Shown: piece after piece, positions 1-8,356 of the stretch | How the letters are laid out: the number at the start of each line of letters is the position of its first letter | How positions within the stretch are numbered: the first letter of the stretch is position 1 | DNA from: Oligoflexia bacterium | Lineage (GTDB): Bacteria; Bdellovibrionota; UBA1018 | Direction: 5' to 3' | NCBI GenBank assembly: GCA_014378465.1 | Contig: JACMNQ010000015.1 | Coordinates: 62,001 to 126,000 of the forward strand | Length of the DNA: 64,000 nucleotides | Position numbers and translations under genes: made by a program | Notes under the pieces: model-generated | The model's database searches: none | Seen by the model: the letters and a program-made list of their open reading frames with translations, nothing else | What the model was told of the DNA's origin: nothing

Positions 1-558
1 TACATCCCCCCCCGCAGTCGGAATGGCGAGTTCAACCGAATCCGTGAAAGAAGTTCGCAGATCTCCACCCGCGCTGACGCTGATTTCCGCCTCAGGCAAT
101 TTTGTCCGCAAAAATTCAAAGGCCTGATCCACGATATGGCCTTTGGCGATTCCGCCGAGGTCCAGCAGGCAGGCGCCAAGACGTGTGAAACTTCCTGCAA
201 GCAGTTGAAAGCACTGCAACTCGTGGTCGCACCTCGGCATCAGTCTGAAGCTGCGACGGGACTGCCTTTCCAGTTTCAATCCAGAATCAAGAACCGTCTG
301 GAGCTCATTTGATAGGACGCATGGACTTCCCGATTGCGAACGATTCAACGCGGACAGTTCGCTTTGTGAATCAAATGCGCTGAAGATTCGCTCGAGTCGC
401 CGCACTTCCGAGAAGGCGATCGAAATCGCTTCATGAACGAAATCCGGGTTCAGGCGGTCCTGACCCCGGTCCAGGCGCGAAGAATCACGCACGCTGATTT
501 CAATCCAGGTCCCGAGACCTGGCTGAAGTCGTTTAAGTGTGGGTACGGAGTACTTCAT
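1..558 (-). CDS. apbE: ApbE-family FAD:protein FMN transferase (partial, C-terminus off window)
   Basis: ApbE attaches FMN through a phosphoester bond to a threonine of a partner flavoprotein, in the periplasm. The 186 residues visible carry two family hallmarks: a FSAFDSQSELSALN segment near residues 59-72 (the usual F..yD..SE.s.lN) and DLGGIAKG at 133-140 followed by SAGGDLR near 162-168, the metal/FAD-binding part. The C-terminal part lies beyond position 1. No signal peptide is evident at the ATG at 556-558. That ATG lies 26 bases inside the end of the upstream FMN-binding gene, so the two are probably translationally coupled and the neighbour is the likely substrate. Family assignment is firm; the pairing is inference. 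Confidence 0.88.
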   Translation of the reverse strand, partial: MKYSVPTLKRLQPGLGTWIEISVRDSSRLDRGQDRLNPDFVHEAISIAFSEVRRLERIFSAFDSQSELSALNRSQSGSPCVLSNELQTVLDSGLKLERQSRRSFRLMPRCDHELQCFQLLAGSFTRLGACLLDLGGIAKGHIVDQAFEFLRTKLPEAEISVSAGGDLRTSFTDSVELAIPTAGGDV

Positions 559-1084
559 TCGTATGAACCAATCGCTTCACTCCCGCGGTGACATGAGCGG
601 ATGACAGAGTCGCGCCACTGATGTTCTTGATGTCAGAAGTTAGTTTCAGTTCTGACTTCGAATTCTTGCCCAGGAACTGCTTGCGCCACTCGGCGTTTCG
701 AACCTGACTGCCGTAAGTTTCCCGGTACTCCAGAATTTCGATTCCCCTGACGCTGCCATCGGCATTCATTCCGACAGCAAAGGTGATGAATTCGTGTTTG
801 CCCAGAACCTGATCCACGAAAACAATTTCGCCTTTCGGACCGACGAAGGTCAGAAGTTTTGGGTTTTTGATCGTGTCTCCGAGAGAAGCTTCAATCTTCT
901 TGATCTGTTCAGGGGTAAGAACCACTTCCTTGCGCGTCATCACGACGGTGGGAAAAATCAGCTGCGCGGCCTGCTCGGCCGAGAGAAAAACCTCGGCTCG
1001 CGCCACATGCGGAACCGGCACCAGGGCTCCGATGCCCATGGCAAAACTTCCCCACGACATCCACTGCTTCCTGCTGACTGTCAT
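533..1084 (-). CDS. Periplasmic FMN-binding-domain protein (flavinylation target)
   Basis: 183-residue exported protein resembling the FMN-binding domain of RnfG/NqrC. It has an N-terminal hydrophobic signal ending near VARA, and near its C-terminus the motif DIKNISGATLSS (Thr at about residue 159), which matches the S/T-G-A-T site where ApbE links FMN. Such proteins carry electrons outside the cytoplasmic membrane. The next gene, overlapping by 26 bases, is apbE. A SD-like AAGGAG lies upstream; a TTG at 1087 is an alternative start one codon earlier. Its electron donor is not in the window: no Rnf/Nqr subunits or ferric reductase are visible. Confidence 0.85.
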   Translation of the reverse strand: MTVSRKQWMSWGSFAMGIGALVPVPHVARAEVFLSAEQAAQLIFPTVVMTRKEVVLTPEQIKKIEASLGDTIKNPKLLTFVGPKGEIVFVDQVLGKHEFITFAVGMNADGSVRGIEILEYRETYGSQVRNAEWRKQFLGKNSKSELKLTSDIKNISGATLSSAHVTAGVKRLVHTNEVLRTHT

Positions 1085-1146
1085 CAAACTGTACTCCTTG
1101 CCTGATCTTTGAAATCCACATCCACTTCATTTGAGAAGAAAAACCC

Positions 1147-2058
1147 TCAAAAAGGAAAACTGAATTTTGCCGTGGTCTCATAACGCTCATGCGAGCGCAG
1201 AAAGAGATGACTGCCGATGAACGTTCCATTGTCGTCCGTTCCGTTGGGATTGCCGGAGAACTGGGCGAGCAGGCCGAGAGTGGCCCAGAAATTCGCCGCA
1301 CCGTAGTGGATCGCGGGTCCTGCCCAGAAAACTGAATGTTCGTGGTGCTTGAAGTCGCCCAGCTCATTGTGGTTTCGGAGTTCAAGACCGGCATACCAGT
1401 TGGCGGCGAAACGGTAACTGGCGCCGATCTCGTTGTTGAAATCGAGTTCACCTCTCCAGGTCTCCTGGCCATCAAAACGCACGAATTCGATTTCAGCGAC
1501 CGCGTTATAGGCAACGATGAGCTGATCATCAAAAAAATTCTTCTGCAGCAGCAGTCGATATTCCGTTTCCAGCGTTTTGTCGTATTTCAAGCCATTGTGC
1601 AGATCGTGAAAGTCATAGGAAGGTTCAAAGTAAAAAGCGATGCCGATGGGGTCCATGACCGGACTCCAGACCCGGTAGACGAACTCGAGTGAGATGCTCT
1701 GAAGAAAGGTATTATGCCGGGTGAAGCCGGTGGCGCCATTCACATCATCATCGTCGGGTGCCCCATCCGCACTGATGTGTCCGGTGTTGATGTAGAGAGC
1801 TCCTTGAAAGTTGTCGGTGATGCCATATTCAAATTCGGTTTTGAAATCGAAAGCTGAGTAGTGACCGAAACTTCTGCCGGATCGATTTCGCACGGCCTGC
1901 TCGAGCTCCCAGTGCTTCGCGGGCACGGTCTCAGACGTGTAGACACGACTGAAGAGCCCCTCCCCTGCCCAGGCTGGGGTAGCCACGGGAATCAGGGAAG
2001 TCAGTGAGACCAGGACGACAAGCAATGGCAGTGGAGAAAGAGTTTCATGCAGCTTCAT
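1147..2058 (-). CDS. Outer-membrane beta-barrel-like protein, possible Fur-regulated
   Basis: About 303 residues with a signal peptide (hydrophobic stretch ending ATPAWA), then alternating aromatic and polar strands and a C-terminal phenylalanine, as expected for an outer-membrane beta-barrel. It resembles the DUF6662-like 'transporter' barrels, but I cannot confirm the family. I chose the ATG at 2056-2058 because a Fur-box-like palindrome lies immediately upstream. An in-frame ATG at 2082 would place that palindrome inside the coding region. It is the first gene of a minus-strand set with the FMN-binding protein and apbE, about 60 bases downstream, which suggests a shared role in iron- or redox-linked envelope chemistry. 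Confidence 0.65.
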   Translation of the reverse strand: MKLHETLSPLPLLVVLVSLTSLIPVATPAWAGEGLFSRVYTSETVPAKHWELEQAVRNRSGRSFGHYSAFDFKTEFEYGITDNFQGALYINTGHISADGAPDDDDVNGATGFTRHNTFLQSISLEFVYRVWSPVMDPIGIAFYFEPSYDFHDLHNGLKYDKTLETEYRLLLQKNFFDDQLIVAYNAVAEIEFVRFDGQETWRGELDFNNEIGASYRFAANWYAGLELRNHNELGDFKHHEHSVFWAGPAIHYGAANFWATLGLLAQFSGNPNGTDDNGTFIGSHLFLRSHERYETTAKFSFPF

Positions 2059-2061
2059 GGT

Positions 2062-2080
2062 GATAGTGAGAGTCGTTCTC
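2062..2080 (-). promoter_or_regulatory. Fur-box-like operator
   Basis: The 19 bases read gatagtgagagtcgttctc on the plus strand and agree at 14 of 19 positions with the classical Fur consensus GATAATGATAATCATTATC. The core TGAGAGT-C-GTTCTCA (2067-2081) is a 7-1-7 inverted repeat. A possible -10 (TAAAAT, minus strand, 2084-2089) would put transcription start inside the box, a classic repressing position, although no good -35 is visible. The match was made by eye and is not a binding result. Confidence 0.55.
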
Positions 2081-2103
2081 ATTTTAGAGGGCTGCTGTAA
2101 AGC

Positions 2104-3132
2104 CTATTTTCGGAAAATCCGGCCCGTATACTCTTTTCCCAGTTCGCGAAACTCCGACTGGATGGATTCAATCCTGTACCTGAGCCCCTGCAACAGGACC
2201 GCATCTCCCACGCTGCATTCGGGCAGGTTTTTTTCAGTCAGCTCCGCAGTGAGCAACGTGGAAAGTGGGCCGAGCGTTCCCAGAATGGTGGATTCGAGAC
2301 CGTTGTCTTTCAATTGAGAAAAGAGCGCCTGCTGGAGGTTGCACTCCACCGCCTCGATGTCCTTCTTCAGCTGCTTCGCTTTTTCACTGGTGGCATGCTC
2401 CTTGAGAAACTGGTCCAGCGTGAGGCATGAGTAGGCATCGACGCGCTTTTTGCATTCGTGCCCGGCCTTGAAGGAATCGCACCCCTTGCTCGGAGGATAC
2501 TGACCGAGAACTTTTTTCATCGGAATCAGCTCATAATAAGACGCGGCATCCGAATCGTGCTTTGAAAAGGTGAGCCGATCACTGGCGTAGATGAAAGCAT
2601 GGACTTCCGTCCTGCCCTGATCGCTTCGAATGGCGAGGATATCGCCGGGCTGCAGTTCTTCGGTGGCCACTCGCTTGTGACAGAGGGGGGACGAATCCAG
2701 CCAATACGTGAGCTCACTCCCACTCGTGCCTCGAAGATGAGGAAGAATACCACTTCCAACCAGTGCCGTGTTCCAGCAGTTGGGTCCCGAATTGACAGAA
2801 GCCTTGCCGACGACTTTTTTCGCCATGACCGGGAGCGAGTCACTCAACTCCATCCGGCACCCCTTCTTCTGACACTCGCAATTCGGACGAGTGGCGGGCA
2901 GCATTTCGCCGAGATGCTTTTTCCAGGCAAGAACCGCCTCGAGGTGTGGAAGGAGCGCTTCACAGCTTGGCCCCTGAAGCCAGATGGCGGAGTCATCCTG
3001 GTCGTCGATGAAGACCTGATCCCAGCGACCTCCACCGAATGCCTGCGATGTCGTCAGCGCGGAAAGTCCCAGGAGCGCGAGGCGCCGCGTTTTGAGGCTG
3101 AAAACCGCCTTGAAACATCGAGAAAGACTCAT
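2104..3132 (-). CDS. Secreted protein with NlpC/P60-like cysteine peptidase signature
   Basis: 342 residues with an N-terminal signal (residues about 15-32). The middle region has GPNCWNTAL (Cys119) and, about 60 residues on, the LQPGDILAIR segment followed by a histidine (EVHAF, His178). This order of Cys, a PGD turn and His is typical of NlpC/P60-type papain-fold enzymes acting on peptidoglycan. The C-terminal 140 residues are helical and cysteine-containing, with no recognised domain. Another papain-like fold, or a non-catalytic one, is possible. It lies upstream of the Fur-box-linked genes on the same strand, 45 bases away, but the operator between them argues for a separate promoter. Confidence 0.5.
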   Translation of the reverse strand: MSLSRCFKAVFSLKTRRLALLGLSALTTSQAFGGGRWDQVFIDDQDDSAIWLQGPSCEALLPHLEAVLAWKKHLGEMLPATRPNCECQKKGCRMELSDSLPVMAKKVVGKASVNSGPNCWNTALVGSGILPHLRGTSGSELTYWLDSSPLCHKRVATEELQPGDILAIRSDQGRTEVHAFIYASDRLTFSKHDSDAASYYELIPMKKVLGQYPPSKGCDSFKAGHECKKRVDAYSCLTLDQFLKEHATSEKAKQLKKDIEAVECNLQQALFSQLKDNGLESTILGTLGPLSTLLTAELTEKNLPECSVGDAVLLQGLRYRIESIQSEFRELGKEYTGRIFRK

Positions 3133-3250
3133 CCCCTGAGAATGCCACGATTTCGTGAACGGTTGCCAGTTTTTCAGGACACCTGATATTCGTCACGATT
3201 CTGACAGACCTTGTGAATCCTGCCCGAATCAGTAGAATCAGGGAGTGAAA

Positions 3251-4012
3251 ATGCGTCGTCACTTCAGCTGGATCTTTCTTCTGCCACTTCTCACTTCCCT
3301 CGCCTTCGCGTCCGTCGCCTTTGCACCCTTCGCACTTGCCCATGATACGATTCGGCGAGATTTTTCGCGGAGCCCCTGCTACCCCCAGTTTGAAAGGTTG
3401 ATGCGGGAATGGGCACCGGAATCGTCGTGGAAAAAGCTGGCGAGCGATTCAAAAACGCGTGCCTACACCTCGACCGTTCAGGGCGCCGACTCCCTTGAAG
3501 TCTTTCAAGTCCAGCAGTCATTGCTGAATCAGACCCTGACGGCTTTTCGGGAGCGTGGAAATGACCGCCATCAGGTGACCCTGAATCCTCAGAAGAACTG
3601 CGCCGTTGAGGTCGAAGCGGCGGGGAACTCGTCTCTCCATCTGCCTGTCACCTCACCTTTTACCGACCGCGAGCTCGCGACACTGATCGCCCGGAAGAAG
3701 CCCTTTTACGTCTACGTCTGGAGTCCGAAGATGCCTTTTTCAAAACAGGGCATTCCGCTCGCGAAACAGGCTGCAAAAGACTTGGGACTTGATGGAATGC
3801 TGGCACTGGATCCCTGGCTCTCCGATTCAGAGCGCGGAACACTCTCCGGCACTCTCGCCTCGAAGGCACTCATCGCGAACGGAGCTCTCCATCATTTTCC
3901 AGCATTGATGGTTTACAACGCTGACGGAGAGGCTTGCGCTCCTTTTCATGGATTGGACACCGTCGCAGGATATACGAAATGGATTAAAAAATGTCTGGGC
4001 AACGCGGAATGA
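3251..4012 (+). CDS. Secreted thioredoxin-like protein without a CxxC motif
   Basis: 253 residues. An AGGGAG just before the ATG at 3251 decides the start over an upstream in-frame GTG at 3245. A clear signal peptide ends in ALA near residue 30. Residues about 150-250 resemble a thioredoxin fold (strand, helix, later HHFPALMVYNADG with the cis-proline type turn), but the position of the active CxxC reads WSPKMPFSKQ, so a redox role is unlikely. Its last four bases overlap the start of the next gene (ATGA), implying co-translation with the propeller/cytochrome fusion. Function unknown. Confidence 0.6.
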   Translation: MRRHFSWIFLLPLLTSLAFASVAFAPFALAHDTIRRDFSRSPCYPQFERLMREWAPESSWKKLASDSKTRAYTSTVQGADSLEVFQVQQSLLNQTLTAFRERGNDRHQVTLNPQKNCAVEVEAAGNSSLHLPVTSPFTDRELATLIARKKPFYVYVWSPKMPFSKQGIPLAKQAAKDLGLDGMLALDPWLSDSERGTLSGTLASKALIANGALHHFPALMVYNADGEACAPFHGLDTVAGYTKWIKKCLGNAE

Positions 4013-5754
4013 AAGCTCCAGGCATCACACTGCATTCCCCATTCATTCACGCCGCGGCTGTCACGGTTTCCTGCCTCACCTCCGTGGGAATCGTTTTTCC
4101 AATGGCTGCCCGTGCCGACGACCTGGACTCGGTCTGCAGAGCTTCGATGCCGGGTCTCGTCAGTGACACCACGCTGCCGGATAAACCCTTCTACTTTTTC
4201 CGGGCGTTTCCAATCAGCAACAAGATCGCCTATTCGGCAATGATGCCGAACAGTCCGGCCGGCAATGACAACTACGGTGAGAATTTCATTCTGGATCTGA
4301 ACACAGGGAAGAAGCAGCGAATTCCCGGAAGCGTCGACGCAGTTCCCACGCCGGACGAAAAATGGATCCTCACACCGATGGGAAGCGGCGGACCCCTTCA
4401 GTTCTACAGAAATGACAGTGGGCTGTCCAAAGACTCACAACCGGCTTATATGGACGGTGAGCTCAGTGGCGCGTATCAGTCCGTAGGCACTCTTCCATCG
4501 ACGGATCCCAAAATGACGGTTTACCGCATTCTGATTCAGAATCCGACGGCTGGCCTGAAAATGAAGGATGTTTCGGCCACCAGCAACACGGTCACGGGCA
4601 TCGGCCGCGCCAAGTCCGTCTGCGGAAACATCAAGGACTCGTTGAAACTTCCGATACTTTCGAAAGACGGCTCACGCATTTCAGTTTTTGATGAAGATGG
4701 GAAGCCGGCGTCCACTCGCATCTACAAGATCGATCCTGCCACCTTCAATTGTGAGCTGGAGCACGATTTCGGTTTCGGTACCGGTAAAGTGGATTTTTCC
4801 TACGACGGAAATCAGGTGGCTTTTCATGCATTCGGCATGAAGGAGTCCGGCAAATGGATGCGTTATCCCGACAGCGGCGTCATGGGCAACTCCTACGTGA
4901 TGGATCTCAAAACGAAGGAGATCAAGAAGATCACGCAGTACACGGATACCAACGCCCTCTATCCGGCTTTCACGAAAAAAGGCGAAATCGTGGTCCGCAT
5001 GAGTGACGGCGAAAAGACCCGCGTGCTCAAGATTGACCCGAGAGTCGATCCGGTGAAGATGAGCAGTGCGAATTTCGCTTCGGACGGAACCTGCAAAAAC
5101 CCCACTCCTGAAAATGACCGCATCCTGGCTCTGGGCAGTCTCTTTCAGTTTCTCTGCCTGAACAATGCGGAAGGAGTGTTCGCTTACCGTGCCCCTTCCC
5201 ACTTCCTGACGCTCGATCAGGCTTCATGCAAAAAACTTGCAGCCCTCTGGGAAGCGAACAAGAATGCGCTGGCGTCAAAAGCCAACAAGAATGATGCAGC
5301 TCTTTACCAGAGGCTGGCCACTCTTTCGGCCACCGACATCCTTTCGGCGTGCCCCAGCGAGAGCCGCATGGGAGATTCTGTTCGCCTCAAGGCAGCTGAC
5401 CTCAGTGGTCTGAAAGCCGGGCCGGAAGAAATGGCAGCAGTGGCCAACAAGAACTGCCTCAGTTGCCACAACTCCGATACGGGCAAGAAGCTCGCTTTCA
5501 TGGAACCGGTATCTCAGTACTTCACTTCCGTTCAGAACGGGTCGGTCACCCCGGCCATGACGAAGGACTTCGAAAGCAAACTTTCAAAATCCCTCTTCGC
5601 TCCGAGCCGGACCAACAAAAGCAAGCTCCTCATCGATGAGATGATCGAGCGCGTTTCGCGCGGAGATGTCCCTCCCTTTCCGAAACCGCCGCTGGTCCCG
5701 AGAGAGACGCAGACGCTGGTTCGCTACCTCGAAAATCTGAGAAAGTCTCACTGA
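4009..5754 (+). CDS. Periplasmic TolB-like beta-propeller fused to a c-type cytochrome domain
   Basis: 581 residues from the ATG that overlaps the previous stop (ATGA); a start six codons earlier is also open. A signal peptide ends at ARA-D. Residues about 50-390 contain repeated blades with TolB/WD40-like motifs (for example LSKDGSRISVFD and FSYDGNQVAFHAF). The C-terminal 120 residues carry one haem-binding CLSCH (Cys483, Cys486, His487) and a proline-rich tail resembling single-haem cytochromes. A role in periplasmic electron transfer or sensing is inferred; no oxidoreductase partner is adjacent. The haem motif is clear, the blade count is not. Confidence 0.7.
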   Translation: MKAPGITLHSPFIHAAAVTVSCLTSVGIVFPMAARADDLDSVCRASMPGLVSDTTLPDKPFYFFRAFPISNKIAYSAMMPNSPAGNDNYGENFILDLNTGKKQRIPGSVDAVPTPDEKWILTPMGSGGPLQFYRNDSGLSKDSQPAYMDGELSGAYQSVGTLPSTDPKMTVYRILIQNPTAGLKMKDVSATSNTVTGIGRAKSVCGNIKDSLKLPILSKDGSRISVFDEDGKPASTRIYKIDPATFNCELEHDFGFGTGKVDFSYDGNQVAFHAFGMKESGKWMRYPDSGVMGNSYVMDLKTKEIKKITQYTDTNALYPAFTKKGEIVVRMSDGEKTRVLKIDPRVDPVKMSSANFASDGTCKNPTPENDRILALGSLFQFLCLNNAEGVFAYRAPSHFLTLDQASCKKLAALWEANKNALASKANKNDAALYQRLATLSATDILSACPSESRMGDSVRLKAADLSGLKAGPEEMAAVANKNCLSCHNSDTGKKLAFMEPVSQYFTSVQNGSVTPAMTKDFESKLSKSLFAPSRTNKSKLLIDEMIERVSRGDVPPFPKPPLVPRETQTLVRYLENLRKSH

Positions 5755-6122
5755 GCTGATTGCGCCGCCCACCTGTGGACCGAAATTTCGACGAACCCAT
5801 CGCTGCGCCCGCGGAGGATTTCCAGACTGCGCTTGCGCCCGCATTGCATGTGGTCGCGAAAGTTGAGAAAGCGGATCGCCAGCCGGCTTCAGGCCTTTTC
5901 ATCAATGATCACGAAATTTCCCTTGCAGAGCCTGAGCTCCAGGTCCCTCTCGACGAAAAGGTCTCCATCCAGGTTCAAAGAAAACGTCTTCTCTCTGTCT
6001 TTCGCACCATTCGCCTGCGTTCCACAGCACTGCGTGGACGATCTGAATTTGAGCTCGATTTACGACTCAGATGACCTGTTAAGATCACTCAAGAACACGA
6101 CCAGTAAAACCGATCAGTAATC
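5755..6122. other. 368-base interval without a confident gene
   Basis: A plus-strand frame (5760-6074, TTG start) and a minus-strand frame lie opposite each other here. The minus frame is open from about 6059 to a stop at 5748 apart from one in-frame TGA at 5889-5891. Its first half reads like a C-terminal strand pair of a diacylglycerol-kinase-type protein (LNLDGDLFVERDLELRL), but it has no ATG and no SD. It may be a decayed remnant. No promoter or terminator was recognised. Confidence 0.3.
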
Positions 6123-7433
6123 ATGAGCAACTCAACCAGCGGTGCGTTCAAATTTCCTCTCCCTCCCGGTTCAACTCCCTCACCGGCCAACTCGCACGGG
6201 AAAGTCACCGGACTTTCAGGAAACGAGATTTACTGTCTCAGCAAAATGGGAATGACCCCGGGCAACCTCTGCATTGGCAACAGTGTCTTCTCGCTCGGCG
6301 TGCTGAGGAGTCTCACCTCGGGGCTGAAGATTCTCTCGGGTGGCGAAATTCCTGAAATCACGAAACTGATTCATGAAGGCCGGCAAAAAGCCTTCACGCG
6401 GATGACGGCTGAAGCTCATCAGCACGGTGGGCTCGGCATCACGGGTGCGAGCAGCGAGCTGGTCAATCATGGGTCCAACATCGAGTTTCTTTCGATCGGA
6501 TCCGTGGTTCACCAAAAGACTGCAGACAAGAATGCGCAGAATGAAAAAATGGTGTTCAGCAGTTCGGCAACGGCGCAGGAGCTCTACTGCCAGATGGACT
6601 CGGGCTTTCAACCCGTGCAATTCGTCTTTGGAAACGTCGCCTACTCCATCGGAGTTGGAGGCAATATCGGCGGCTTCTTCAGCAGCCTGAAACGCGGTGA
6701 AGTCGTCGAATACTCCCGCGTCTTTGATCAGACCCGTCACCTGGCGCTGACCCGGATCACTGACGAAGCCAGACGATGTCATGCGAATGCGGTCGTCGGG
6801 ATAGAAACGACCATCACTCCATTCATGGGTGCGCAGGAAATGCTCATGATGGGAACGGCTTCCAATCATCCCTCACTTGCGAACTATTCAGACAATCCCG
6901 TGACCAGTGACATGACCAACGAGGAACTCTGGAACATGGTGAACCTGGGCTACCTTCCGCTCCGTCTCGTGATGGGTGTATCGGTCTATTCTCTGGGGTT
7001 TGCAGGCGGACTGAAAGCCGCTTTTCAGTCCCTCGGTCGTGGTGAAATCGAAACCATGACTCATCTCATTTACGAAGCCCGTGAAAAAGCGCTGGAGCGC
7101 ATTCAGAGGGATGCGCAAAAATGGGGGGCTGACGAAGTGGTGGGAGTCAAGACGCACGTCTACGATCTCGGCGGGGGTCTGATTGAATTTCTGGCGATCG
7201 GTACTGCCGTGAAAAAGGTCGAAGGGGTCACGACTAAAAACGAGAACCTGCCCCCCCAGGCCATCATCCGCGACCGAGACACTTACTTTGAAGGCGAAGG
7301 ACTCACAGTTGACCTGGGCAAGCGGGGTGCTTCGTCGTCCCGATCCACTCAACGCGGTCCCATCGCCATGATTTTCGGCTTCATGATGTTCGTTTTCTAC
7401 ATCTTTCTGACCTTCATGGGTCACCACAAGTAA
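6123..7433 (+). CDS. Membrane-anchored protein with three tandem YbjQ/UPF0145-like domains
   Basis: 436 residues made of three homologous units of about 100 residues (roughly 45-130, 150-250 and 275-370). Each has a [YF]S[LI]G element, a basic R-GE stretch, a helix with TRIT.EA or similar (MTAEAHQHG, ITDEARRCHAN, IQRDAQKWGAD), then a G[IV]-T strand and a final MGTA/IGT segment. This pattern is that of the heavy-metal-binding-like YbjQ (UPF0145) family, normally one domain forming a pentamer. A linker and one transmembrane helix (about 413-433) end the protein. The membrane M48 protease gene begins 10 bases downstream. Metal binding is not proven for the family, and the function is unknown. 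Confidence 0.7.
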   Translation: MSNSTSGAFKFPLPPGSTPSPANSHGKVTGLSGNEIYCLSKMGMTPGNLCIGNSVFSLGVLRSLTSGLKILSGGEIPEITKLIHEGRQKAFTRMTAEAHQHGGLGITGASSELVNHGSNIEFLSIGSVVHQKTADKNAQNEKMVFSSSATAQELYCQMDSGFQPVQFVFGNVAYSIGVGGNIGGFFSSLKRGEVVEYSRVFDQTRHLALTRITDEARRCHANAVVGIETTITPFMGAQEMLMMGTASNHPSLANYSDNPVTSDMTNEELWNMVNLGYLPLRLVMGVSVYSLGFAGGLKAAFQSLGRGEIETMTHLIYEAREKALERIQRDAQKWGADEVVGVKTHVYDLGGGLIEFLAIGTAVKKVEGVTTKNENLPPQAIIRDRDTYFEGEGLTVDLGKRGASSSRSTQRGPIAMIFGFMMFVFYIFLTFMGHHK

Positions 7434-7443
7434 GTCGAACATC

Positions 7444-8262
7444 GTGAAGAATCACGAAGATCAGACGGGCGAATTCAGCAGTCAGGAAGCTTCGGCATCC
7501 CGGGGACTGATCTGGCTGGTCGTCGCCTGTGCCCTGGTTTTCGGAGTCTATGAGTCCCTGCCTCGGGTCGCCCGAAAAATCCCGTGGAGTCTGGAGCGAA
7601 AGGCGTTCGAACACCTTCCGCTTTTCAGTGCGCGGCAGGAGTGCTCCGCTTCGGCCGAGTCAACGGCTCTCCTGCAGAAAGTGATCGCTCGGATCCATCC
7701 CCTCGAAGCCTCTGACCGGGAATACCCGATACACGTGACGGTGATCCAAGGAAAGGAAGTGAATGCTTTCACCTTTCTAGCCGGGCAGGTTTTCGTATAT
7801 GACGGGCTTCTCCAGCAGGCTGAATCGCCAGAGGAACTTGCCGGAGTTCTCGCTCATGAATTTGAACATGTCCGTCGTCGTCACGTCACCGAAGGTCTGA
7901 TCCAGAGAGTTTTGCTCACTTCGCTGTCGCAAGTCATGCTGCCCAGCTCAGCTTCTGGCGGGATCCCCGGTCTGCTGGACGCGGCAGTGCGACTCAAATT
8001 CAGTCGGGGACAGGAAGAGCAGGCTGATCGGGGAGCACTGGAGCGACTGAAAAAAGGACAAGTGAATGTCGCAGGCTTCCGACGGTTTTTCAGCCGGAAG
8101 ACCGGCTCTCCGGAATTTCTCAGTCTGCTGTCGGATCATCCTTCGGACGACTCACGCCTGAAACTCGCTGACTCCTGCCTGGGATCGCCTTCGACTCCCA
8201 TCCTCAGTGAAGCGGAATGGGAGTCTCTGAAAGGCATCTGTGCGACACCCCCGGCCGAGTGA
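7444..8262 (+). CDS. M48-family zinc metalloprotease, membrane-anchored
   Basis: 272 residues starting at GTG. One transmembrane helix (about 21-38) is followed by a periplasmic M48 catalytic domain. HEFEH (138-142) provides the two histidine zinc ligands and the catalytic glutamate, and EEQAD (191-195) provides the third ligand. It resembles stand-alone BepA/LoiP-type M48 proteases of envelope quality control, without TPR repeats. It starts 10 bases after the YbjQ-repeat gene, so the two are likely co-transcribed. The substrate is unknown. Confidence 0.85.
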   Translation: MKNHEDQTGEFSSQEASASRGLIWLVVACALVFGVYESLPRVARKIPWSLERKAFEHLPLFSARQECSASAESTALLQKVIARIHPLEASDREYPIHVTVIQGKEVNAFTFLAGQVFVYDGLLQQAESPEELAGVLAHEFEHVRRRHVTEGLIQRVLLTSLSQVMLPSSASGGIPGLLDAAVRLKFSRGQEEQADRGALERLKKGQVNVAGFRRFFSRKTGSPEFLSLLSDHPSDDSRLKLADSCLGSPSTPILSEAEWESLKGICATPPAE

Positions 8263-8356
8263 CGGAAACTCGCCGAACCGTCACCCCTGAAGCTGCGGCC
8301 CGCCGGAATCCTGGTGTACAACCCTCCCAGAGCCAGGCGCTCTGAAAGGAGATCTC

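Noticed and set aside
5889-5891. Selenocysteine recoding of the in-frame TGA
   Set aside because: No selenoprotein motif, no start codon for the frame, and no SECIS-like hairpin was recognised.
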